The notes under the pieces were generated by a model. The model was not told the DNA's origin. It did not search any database and was given only the letters and a program-made list of their open reading frames with translations. The translations under genes were made by a program, and so were the position numbers. Shown here piece by piece: positions 25,656-35,229 of a stretch of 64,000 nucleotides of DNA (position 1 is its first letter; every line of letters starts with the position of its first letter). The DNA comes from Rhabditoides inermis (taxonomy: Eukaryota > Nematoda > Chromadorea > Rhabditida > Rhabditidae), in assembly GCA_963966185.1 (NCBI GenBank), contig CAWZYM010000112.1, positions 125,001 to 189,000 on the forward strand, written 5' to 3'.

Positions 25656-26905
25656 GCTCCGGCACGCTCCGCGGTCAGAGCTTATCAGTAGATCAGTAAT
25701 AATAGGAATATATTGATCACTGCTGCTGATATGCATTTTCTCCTACTCTCTGATCTTTCACTTTCTTGTATGCACATATAAGGGGCTCCGGGACACTCCG
25801 CGGTCAAAGTCGATCAGTAGATCAGTAATTATAATAATATATTAATCACTGATACTGATATGCATTCTCTCCGACTCTCTGATATTTCACTTTCGCGGAT
25901 GCACATAGGAGGCGCTCCGGCACGCTTCGCGCGCCTCCGCGGTCAAAGTCTATCAGTAGATCAGTAATACTAAGAATATATTGATCACTGTTACTGATAT
26001 GCATTCTCTCCGACTCTCTGATATTTCACTCTCTCGGATGCACATAGGAAGCGCACCGGCACGCTTCGCGCGTCTCCGCGGTCAAAGTCTATCAGTAGAT
26101 CAGTAATAATAAGAATATATTAATCACTGTTACTGATATGAATTCTCTCCGACTGTCTGATATTTCACTCTCTCGGATGCACAAAGGAGGCGCTCCACCA
26201 CGCTTCGCGCGCCTCCGCGGTCAAAGTATATCAGTGGATCAGTGATAATAAGAATATATTATTCACTGCTACTGATATGCATTTTCTCCGACTCTCTGAT
26301 CGTTCACTTTCTCGTATGCACATAGAAAGCGCTCCGGCACGCTTCGCGCGCCTCCGCGGTCAAAGTCTATCAGTAGATCTATAATAATAAGAATATATTG
26401 ATCACTGTCACTGATATGCATTTTCTCCGACTCTCTGATCTTTCACTCTCTCGTATGTACATAGAGGGCGCTCCGGCACGCTTCGCGCGCCTCCGCGGTC
26501 AAAGCCGATCAGTAGATCAGTAATTATATTAATAAATTGAACACTGATACTGGTATGCATTCTCTCCTACTTTCTGATCTTTCACTCTCTCGTATGTACA
26601 TAGAGGGCGCTCCGGCACGCTTCGCGCGCCTCCGCGGTCAAAGCCGATCAGTAGATCAGTAATTATAATAATAAATTGAACACTGATACTGGTATGCATT
26701 CTCTCTTACTTTCTGATCTTTCACTCTCTCGTATGTACATAGAGGGCGCTCCGGCACGCTTCGCGCGCCTCCGCGGTCAAAGCCGATCAGTAGATCAGTA
26801 ATTATAATAATATATTGAACACTGATACTGGTATGCATTCTCTCCTACTTTCTGATCTTTCACTCTCTCGTATGTACATAGAGGGCGCTCCGGCACACTC
26901 GGCGG
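25656..26905. repeat. Satellite A array 9
   Basis: About nine monomers. The last three share GAACACTGATACTGGTATGC and TATGTACATAGAGGGCGC, a local amplification directly before LR copy 6. Confidence 0.9.
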
Positions 26906-27048
26906 TAAAAGCCTATCAGTAGCTGGTTGACAACATTTATTTTTCAGAGATACATATATAATTTATAGTTATCACTGGTTTTATATTTTAAAAATTAAGC
27001 GAGCGAGAGAGAAGGAGAGAGAGAGAAATACGAAAGAGAAAGATAGAG

Positions 27049-27085
<37 letters not shown>

Positions 27086-28270
27086 AAAAAGAGGAATGAG
27101 AAAAGGAGAGGGATGAGAAAAGAAGGTCACATAGTATTTCGCCTCGCCTCACTTCCTGATTGAATATAGAATGTCGTTAGTGCATACAGTTATATTTGTA
27201 TTGTATTTGCTCAGAATATAGTAATCGCGCAGTTTGTTGAAGTGTGGTGAGCTGTTTCGTAGTGCGTGGTGATGTTCTCGCTCATTTGCACAATTGACTG
27301 TCTCTTTCTCTAACAGCAGACAGACTGGCAGCTGGCGCACTCTCACCTCGCCACACTCTCTCGTCGCGGGGCAATAAAATGGCGTCGATTAGAGGAATTT
27401 AATTGATAGCGGGCGTAATAGGTCACAAAAAGATGCAAATTTTGGTAGAAGTGTAGTGGCCATCTATTTGCATGTTGTAGTAAAGGGAGATCTGACACGG
27501 TTGCCTAGTTTTCTTGAACAGCCCGCGACAACTGTTTGGTGTCGCCTCGCCTCGATTAAATCACTTCGTGAAAAGAAACCAGGAGGAGTTATAAAAAGAT
27601 TACGGGCCAATTTGTAGGTGAGGGAGTGTAGAGGAGTGACGTCGAAACCGTTTCTCGAAAGCTGGAGTCTGCGATTCGCAGTACTCGTTCTTGTAAGGCC
27701 TACTCGATGCAACCGTTCAACCACCTACCCGTCTCCTCGCCTCACACACTATTTCGCCGCTTTTGTGTCTGACTCTCTCTGATCACGCGCTATTTCGTCG
27801 GACTTTCTGGAGCTTATAGCTCCGCGGATATGAGAGAAAAAGGGCTGAAAATTGGAATCCTGCATCTCGGGACCGAGACCATCGGATCGATGTCACGTTT
27901 GGCTAGATAGGAGTAGTGGGTGGCGCGGTAGAGCGATGGACGGACGGAAACCATAGGGCATTTTGCACAGCCAGGCGCAGCGGGCGCTGCGACTAGCGCG
28001 CTTCGCGCGCTAGAAATATAGGTATGAAATAGAGGAAAAAATTATCTATCGATTGATATATAGATTGACTTGATATGTGCTCTGGAAGTGCTATTAGGAG
28101 CTGTGCTAGAAGTGCTGTTGTCAGTCTTCCAGTAGATGACTGATCTTTATTTGATTCCTTTTTTTTCAGTAGTTTCAAATATCAAGAAAGCGTCACAGTC
28201 TATCAGTATCTGGTTGATAGTATCTGCTTAACTGCTTTTCTACAGATGTTATATTTACTATTCTCATAGA
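26906..28270. repeat. LR spacer copy 6
   Basis: GA tract 27000-27110, 65-codon minus frame 27149-27346, 86-codon minus frame 27464-27724, extra GC hairpin 27973-27991, palindrome 27993-28013. It closely matches copy 7 in the central segment (for example ATCACGCGCTATTTCG). Confidence 0.85.
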
Positions 28271-28607
28271 AAGCGCTTCGGCACGCTCCGCGGTCAAAGC
28301 CTATCAGTAGATCAGTAATTAAAATAATATATTGATCACTGGTACTGATGTGCATTCTCTCCGACTCTCTGATCTTTCACTTTCTCGTATGCACATAGAA
28401 CGCGCTCCGGCACGCTTCGCGCGCCTCCGCGGTCAAAATATATCAGTAGAACAGAAATAATAAGAATATATTGATCACTGCTACTGATATGCATTTTCAC
28501 CGACTCTCGGATCGTTCACTCTCTCGTATGCACATAGAAAGCGCTCCGACACGCTTCGCGCGCCTCCGCGGTCAAAGTATATCAGTAGATCAGTGAAAAT
28601 AAGAATA
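28271..28607. repeat. Satellite A array 10
   Basis: Two and a half monomers, interrupted after AATAAGAATA by element E2. The monomer resumes after the insertion with TTGATCACTGCTACTG. Confidence 0.85.
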
Positions 28608-29318
28608 ATTAGAGAGGGCGCGCCAGCGCCCTCTCGTTTGTACTGGATGTCCCCGCGCGCTAGAATGCTCAAAAACGACTTTTCCCGGATGAAGCACTTT
28701 TCCTCATTTTGAAGTGATTTCCACTGTTACATTGCATTCACATCTCTATTCGATAGAGTTATAGAAAGTTGTATTGAGTTTGATTGAATTTGAAGCGAGA
28801 TACGGAGAGTCCGCATTCGAGTGCGGATTGAGATTGGTGTCGGGCGTCGGACAATCGCTTTCGCCCCGCCCCCTCTGTGTGTGAGTGAGAGAGAGAGGCG
28901 AATAGCGGGTGCGCGTCGGTATCCTCGCAGCGAATCGCGAACGTGTATGAAAATATAATTTTGTGAAACAAAACTTAAGAAAAGGACAGATATTATCTTT
29001 CAAAAGTACTTCCAAGTAAAAGTAGTTGGTTTGTACTGTTGTCTCAGTTGAGCAAAAGGACTGACATGTTTTCAATGGAGACATGTGCAAACAGGCTCTC
29101 AGCATTATTCGACGTGTTATGTTACAACAGAAGTTGTGTTTTTAGATAATAACTGCATAACTTTGTAAACGCGTTCATTATAATATGGCCGCTTTGCACT
29201 GGTATGAGAGAGAGAGCCTGTTGGCACATGTCTCCATTGAAAACATGTCAGTCCTTTTGCTCAACTGAGACAACAGTACAAACCAACTACTTTTACTTGG
29301 AAGTACTTTTGAAAGATA
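28608..29318 (-). mobile_element. Helitron/Helentron-like non-autonomous element E2
   Basis: Same element as E1 in the opposite orientation and the same length (711 bp), with few substitutions. The minus-strand 3' end is the GC hairpin plus CTAAT at 28608-28635. The 5' foldback ends at 29318 (TCTTTCAAAAG on the minus strand). The flanking satellite reads continuously AATAAGAATA / TATTGATCACTG once the element is removed, consistent with insertion between A and T. The two copies in different satellite subtypes indicate independent insertions rather than co-amplification. Confidence 0.6.
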
Positions 29319-29998
29319 TTGATCACTGCTACTGATATGCATTTTATCCGACTCTCTGACCGTTCACTTTCTCGTATGCACATAGAAAGTGCTCCGGCAC
29401 GCTTCGCGCGCCTCCGCGGTCAAAGTATATCAGTAGATCAGTAATAATTAGAATATATTGATCACTGCTACTGATATGCATTTTCACCGACTCTCTGATC
29501 GTTCACTCTCTCGTATGCACATAAAAAGCGCTCCGGCACGCTTCGCGCGCCTCCGCGGTCAAAGTATATCAGTATATCAGTAAAAACTAAGAATATATTG
29601 ATCACTGCTACTGATATGCATTTTATCCGACTCTCTGATCGTTCACTTTCTCGTATGCACATAGAAAGCGCTCCGGGACGCTTCGCGCGCCTCCGCGGTC
29701 AAAGTATATTAGTAGATCATCAATAATAAGAATATATTGATCACTGCTACTGATATGCATTTTCACCGACTCTCTGATCGTTCACTTTCTCGTATGCACA
29801 TAGAAAGCGCTCCGGCACGCTCCGCGCGCCTCCGCGGTCAAAGTATATCAGTAGATCAGTAATTATAATGTAATATAAAAAGTAATATAATATATAACAG
29901 TAATATAAAAATAATAATATATTGATCACTGCTACTGATATGCATTTTATCCGACTCTCTGGTATGCACATAGAGGGCGGTCCGGCACACTCCGCGGT
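29319..29998. repeat. Satellite A array 11
   Basis: About five monomers. The fourth contains an AT-rich expansion (29865-29925, TAATATAAAAAGTAATATAA type). The last monomer is truncated to TCTCTGGTATGCACATAGAG before the final LR copy. Confidence 0.88.
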
Positions 29999-30030
29999 GA
30001 AATATTATAAAATATAAGAGAGAGAGAGAA

Positions 30031-30098
<68 letters not shown>

Positions 30099-30294
30099 AG
30101 AGTGGGTAAGCGTGAGATGTGCAGCTGGTTGACAATTATGATTTAATTTAGATGCAAGTAGACTTTATAATTATCACTAATCTGAAATCATAAAATATAA
30201 GAGAGAGATAGAGGAAGAGAGGAGATAGGGAGAGAGAAAGCGAGCGACCGAGAGAGAGAGGGAGAGAGAGATATACGAAAAAGAGCAAGACAAA

Positions 30295-30344
<50 letters not shown>

Positions 30345-31239
30345 GAAAAAAGAGGGAAGTGAAAAGAAGGTGGTACTACAAAGTATTTCGCCTCTCCTCA
30401 CTTCCCTGATTGAGCATACAATGACGTGAGCATATAGTAATGTTTTATTGTATGTGGTCAGAAAACCGAACTCGCGCAGTTTGTTGGAGTGTGGTGAGCT
30501 GTTTCGTAGTGCGTGGTGATGTTCTCGTCCAATTGCACAATTGACTGTCTCTTTCTCTAACAGCAGACAGACTGGCAGCTGGCGCACTCTCACCTCGCCA
30601 CACTCTCTCGTCGCGGGGCAATAAAATGGCGTCGATTAGAGGAATTTAATTGATAGCGGGCGTAAGAGGTCACAAAAAGATGCAAATTTTGGTAGAAGTG
30701 TAGTGGCCATCTATTTGCATGTTGTAGTAAAGGGAGATCTGACACGGTTGCCTAGTTTTCTTGAACAGCCCGTGGCAACTGTTTGGTGTCGCCTCGCCTC
30801 GATTAAATCACTTCGTGAAAAGAAACCAGGAGGAGTTATAAAAAGATTACGGGCCAAATTGTAGGTGAGGGAGTGTAGAGGAGTGACGTCGAAACCGTTT
30901 CTCGAAAGCTGGAGTCTGCGATTTGCAGTACTCGTTCTTGTAAGGCCTACTCGATGCAACCGTTCAACCACCTACCCGTCTCCTCGCCTCACACACTATT
31001 TCGCCGCTTTTGTGTCTGACTCTCTCTGATCACGCGCTATTTCGTCGGACTTTCTGGAGCTTATAGCTCCGCGGATATGAGAGAAAAAGGGCTGAAAATT
31101 GGAATCCTGCATCTCGGGACCGAGACCATCGGATCGATGTCACGTTTGGCTAGATAGGAGTAGTGAGTGGCGCGGTAGAGCGATGGACGGACGGAAACCA
31201 TAGGGCATTTTGCACAGCCAGGCGCAGCGGGCGCTGCGA
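29999..31239. repeat. LR spacer copy 7, cut at the GC hairpin
   Basis: Two GA tracts (30015-30100 and 30200-30345), then the standard central segment. It ends exactly in the GC hairpin GGCGCAGCGGGCGCTGCGA (31221-31239). Where other copies continue with the CTAGCGCGC palindrome, this one passes directly into Maverick polymerase sequence (TTGCGTACATG). The palindrome and AT-rich right part are absent. Confidence 0.85.
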
Positions 31240-32001
31240 TTGCGTACATGATTGCTACCGTATCAAGAAGCGAATTTCACAAGATTCACGATATCAAAAT
31301 GAGAGTGAGAACTGTGAAATGTGCTCGGAGAATTGGAATAGCGGAAAGTATTTGTCAGAAATTGCATCAACTTTTCAAGGACGCATCGGTAAATGACGAA
31401 GGTTTCTCAGAAAAAGGTAGGATCTTGTTTTCGCTATGTGGAATAGACATTACTGAAAATGACGAATATGATTTGTCTGCAATAGAGAAACTACAAGATA
31501 GATTGAAACTGTATTTTCGAATAGTTGTGCATGATACGTTTCGAAATCTTATATTCACTGGGGAAACAGAAAAGTCGCTTCCGTTATTAAAATTAACTTA
31601 TGATAAGGAGACTCGTCACTTTTTTTGTATAATCAACGATCAAAAATTCCACGGAAAGGGAAGGCGTTACTGTCAACATTGTCTGAAATTTTATTCAAAT
31701 TTGAAAAAAACATGTATGTGATGCTTCCTGTCGTAAATGTATGCAGTTTACGAGAGGGAGATGTGCTACTGACGGCTCTATCATCGAATGCGAATGCGGA
31801 GTGACATTCAATTCCGAGTACTGTTATCAAATGCATTTGAAGAAGAGAAAAAACGCCAAGTCTACCTGTGAGCTATACCGAGTATGTAAAGAATGTGGAC
31901 ATGTTTATCGCACGGGCAACTTTAAGGACGGTAAACATGTTTGTGGTGGACGAATCTGTTTTCAGTGCGCTAGAACTCAACTAAACGATCCTTTTTTCTA
32001 G
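31230..32001 (+). pseudogene. Maverick/Polinton protein-primed DNA polymerase B, N-terminal fragment
   Basis: Protein-primed family B polymerases of Mavericks replicate the element. The frame from 31248 encodes KMRVRTVKCARRIGIAESIC, a KLYFRIVVHDTFRNLIFTG segment and YCQHCLKFYSNLKKTC. A run of seven A at about 31703-31709 then shifts the frame. The continuing frame has CDASCRKCM, CECGVTFNSEYCYQMHL, CKECGHVYRT and CGGRICFQCARTQL. This series of Cys pairs and His matches the zinc-ribbon region preceding the catalytic part of Maverick polymerases. The exonuclease and polymerase domains are absent: a stop arises at 31999 where the fragment joins the 150-bp block. The left end is joined to an LR spacer. 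It is a 5' fragment of a dead copy. Confidence 0.7.
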
Positions 32002-32148
32002 TTGACCAATAAGTACGATCTAACAATTGTAGCGGCAGGGAGACAACTCACGGAGAACGTATAGCCTCGAATTCGAAACACCGCAAAAAAGAGACAAACT
32101 CCTCCCCTTTTTTCTTCCTATATATAGTGAAAAGTCTTGTCTTCTCGA
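31995..32148. repeat. Maverick-associated 150-bp block, copy 2
   Basis: Second copy of the 1185-1340 sequence, in the same plus-strand orientation, sharing GTACGATCTAACAATTGTAG and CTATATATAG. It lies between the polymerase fragment and the truncated MULE copy, and ends at AAAAGTCTTGTCTTCTCG, where similarity to copy 1 stops. Confidence 0.6.
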
Positions 32149-32733
32149 CGGAATATTGATTACATGTTTGTACTGTAGGAATCCGCGCGTATATGAGGCG
32201 AATGTACTGTGGCGCGTCGTCGATGTTCGCTCCGGCAGACTGGTCGCACTTCAACAGGATTGTTCAAGGACAGCCCATCACTAACAACAGACTTGAAGGA
32301 GTCCACAAGAATCTGAAGGTATCATTAGTTGCACATTTCAATCCAGATAATTTTTTTGAATTTAGATGAAGTACGGTACGCGTACAAATCTGAGTAAGTG
32401 GATGTGGCTACACAGGCGTCGGAGCCATATGCAAGTGCGTCGCACTGCAGCGATTCGAGCAGACCCCCACTACATTCGACAGAAGCCGCAGGTAAAATAT
32501 ATTTAACTTTTTGGTTATGTCATAAAAATTAGCGCGGTCTCCACCGATACGTCGCATTTCGAGCGATGGTGCTTCTGGATGGAGGAGGCGAGTCGGACGG
32601 ACAGCGATCTTTGCGTATTGGACGATACCTGAAGGTAATTGATGATAATATAAACGTTTCATTTTGTATGCTTTAGGCACGCAAGCTCGAGTCTCCTACT
32701 CTTCGCAAGAAACAGTCTGATGATGCTGCTTAG
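32149..32733 (+). pseudogene. MULE transposase, 5'-truncated copy
   Basis: Last four exons of the gene described at 32800: 32179-32318, 32366-32491, 32533-32634 and 32677-32733, ending in the short tail DDAA and a TAG stop. The left boundary lies in the intron before the first of these exons (CGGAATATTGATTACATG), where homology with the other copies begins. Upstream exons with the catalytic Asp residues are missing, so it cannot make an active protein. Sequence is almost identical to the other two copies: I noted single differences at about 32351 and 32513, both intronic. Confidence 0.75.
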
Positions 32734-32799
32734 GAGATGAAACTGCTTAGGAGATGACGGGAAGAAGAGAGAAATTTGTAACGTGTGTAGCGCGCGCCA

Positions 32800-35163
32800 A
32801 TGAGCGACCGGCAGGCGCGTGAGCGATTCGGCAAAGCTATTTCGAAGGTTTCTAATTTAGATACATTCGAATATAACACAACATTTTTCGGCAACACAAG
32901 ATCTATCAGTTTCAAAAAAGCGGGAATCACAGAAACTATTTTATATATTCAAACCAGTGAATATTACTACGTAGATGTAGTAGTGTTGTATTATGTAGTT
33001 ATTTGTATTTTCAATCATGACAATCTGACTAGTGAGTTTGTAATATGTATGTTTTATTTTCGTAGTTCTCCAATGTGAAAAAATTTCTTTGAAATTTGAG
33101 AAAAGGACATCCATTCTCTTTCGAAAAGTACGTAAGTAAAGAGAAGAAGTTTGTCTGGATCTGATTCAACAAAAGCACATGCATAAAATCTCTTTGCAGC
33201 TGACTAAAATATCAAAACAAACCTGCTCTTTCGAATTTATGAAATTAGAACATAAATATTATGCATTATAATAACTTATTTATAGTGAATTATAATGAAA
33301 ATTTGGCCTATTTCACACCTTACATTATATATTTTTACTGTTTAAAAACACATTTTAGAGTGATTCGAAAGAGCAGGTTTGTTTTGATATTTTAGTCAGC
33401 TGCAAAGAGATTTTATGCATGTGCTTTTGTTGAATCAGATACAGACAAACTTCTTCTCTTTACTTACGTACTTTTCGAAAGAGAATGGATGTCCTTTTCT
33501 CAAATTTCATTGACGGTATATTTGGATAACTTTTTTGTTGTATTTATAAATTTCAGGCGAGACTATTGTTCTGTACGATGAGTGGAAAGAAGCAGATCCC
33601 GCATTGCGATTCATCTTTCTCGGTACTCGGTCCGGATTAGAGAGATTAGCTGTCTGCTTGCGTGTTCTAGTAGATGGTACTTACGCAAGCCGGCCGGAGG
33701 ATTCTGCACAAGTGTTCAGGATACTTCCTGATGTGAGTGACAATTATATATCACACTGTCTTCGTAAAAATCGGACGAGGTGATTACTAGGAGCTATGTC
33801 AGCGCACTATGTCAACAAAAGTCGTTTTTGTCAAATATGAAAATTTGGCTCATCAAGGGACCACTACTAAACAAACGTGTTTTGTTTTGTAAATGAGCAC
33901 GTTTTCACGAATATCGATTGCATTGTCTTTCACAATCCGGACAGTTGAAAATGATCTGTAAACAATGCACACAGTTCTGTTTAGTTTACCAATATCAATC
34001 TGAAGTAACTAGAACAGATTGTAGTATCAGAATCTACGCATTGTAAATAGAATTATAATATTCATTAATCCAACGCTTTATAGGACCCGGATGGAGGTGA
34101 TGGAGTCGTTGTTATTATGTCATCTCACTCCGTTCGTGCGTATTTCGCAGTGTGGACGGTACTTCGGAAACTCATGGGTGATGATTGGCGCGGATTTCCG
34201 CAAGTTGTCATGGGTCAGTTATTTTCTATTATTCTACTTTTCATATTGTTTTGATTGTAGATTTGGAATCTGCCTCGCTAAACGCAGTACGGATGCACTT
34301 CCCATCAACTGCCATCACACTCTGCTACTATCATCTTCGTAGCGCCTGGCGATTGCAGTGGCGCAAGAAGCGGGGTGAGTGATAAATCGTAATTTATGCA
34401 TAATGATGTTAGGAGACGATCCCATGACTGCGAAATTAGACACATTCCTACTTGGTTGCACTGGGTTACCATTCATTCGCCACGACCGTGTCTCTCTCGC
34501 GTTTGACGAGCTTTCGGACGCACTACCCTCTTCTCCTGCCAACAACAGTGAGTGAGGATTGTGTTGGGTTATTGAATACGGAGTATTGATTACATGTTTG
34601 TACTGTAGGAATCCGCGCGTATATGAGGCGAATGTACTGTGGCGCGTCGTCGATGTTCGCTCCGGCAGACTGGTCGCACTTCAACAGGATTGTTCAAGGA
34701 CAGCCCATCACTAACAACAGACTTGAAGGAGTCCACAAGAATCTGAAGGTATCATTAGTTGCACATTTCAATCCAGATAAATTTTTTGAATTTAGATGAA
34801 GTACGGTACGCGTACAAATCTGAGTAAGTGGATGTGGCTACACAGGCGTCGGAGCCATATGCAAGTGCGTCGCACTGCAGCGATTCGAGCAGACCCCCAC
34901 TACATTCGACAGAAGCCGCAGGTGAAATATATTTAACTTTTTGGTTATGTCATAAAAATTAGCGCGGTCTCCACCGATACGTCGCATTTCGAGCGATGGT
35001 GCTTCTGGATGGAGGAGGCGAGTCGGACGGACAGCGATCTTTGCGTATTGGACGATACCTGAAGGTAATTGATGATAATATAAACGTTTCATTTTGTATG
35101 CTTTAGGCACGCAAGCTCGAGTCTCCTACTCTTCGCAAGAAACAGTCTGATGATGCTGCTTAG
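32800..35163 (+). CDS. MULE-type (Mutator-like) transposase gene, short C-terminus
   Basis: A DDE transposase of the MULE group, which cuts and joins Mutator-like elements. Core exons with consistent phase: 33557-33732 (LRVLVDGTYASRPEDSAQ, first Asp), 34084-34213 (ending RGFPQVVM), 34261-34374 (DLESASLNAVRMHFP with the second Asp, then LCYYHLRSAW, the C-x2-H motif), 34413-34547, 34609-34748 (PITNNRLEGVHKNLK, candidate Glu), 34796-34921, 34963-35064, 35107-35163. Introns are 38-61 bp except one of 351 bp, with GT/AG borders. An ATG at 32800 (MSDRQARERFGKAISK) may be the first exon, but its splice to 33557 is uncertain because a foldback element occupies the gap. The C-terminus stops early (DDAA). 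No FLYWCH or other DNA-binding domain is visible. It could be an element or a domesticated gene. Confidence 0.75.
33089..33510. mobile_element. Foldback element with 148-bp inverted repeats in a MULE intron
   Basis: Left arm 33089-33238 starts TTGAAATTTGAGAAAAGGAC. The right arm 33362-33510 ends GTCCTTTTCTCAAATTTCA and mirrors it closely, with a 123-bp AT-rich loop. Internal phrases AAAAGTACGTAAGTAAA, AGTTTGTCTG and ATTCAACAAAAGCACATGCA are shared with the inverted-repeat modules of E3 and E4, so this is the 5' module of the same family without the GC hairpin end. It sits upstream of the first well-supported MULE exon. Confidence 0.65.
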
Positions 35164-35229
35164 GAGATGAAACTGCTTAGGAGATGACGGGAAGAAGAGA
35201 GAAATTTGTAACGTGTGTAGCGCGCGCCA

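Noticed and set aside
32800..33078. A stand-alone 92-codon gene (MSDRQARERFGKAISK...)
   Set aside because: Better seen as a possible first exon of the MULE gene. Its 3' half is AT-rich, reads like intron or flank, and has no domain.
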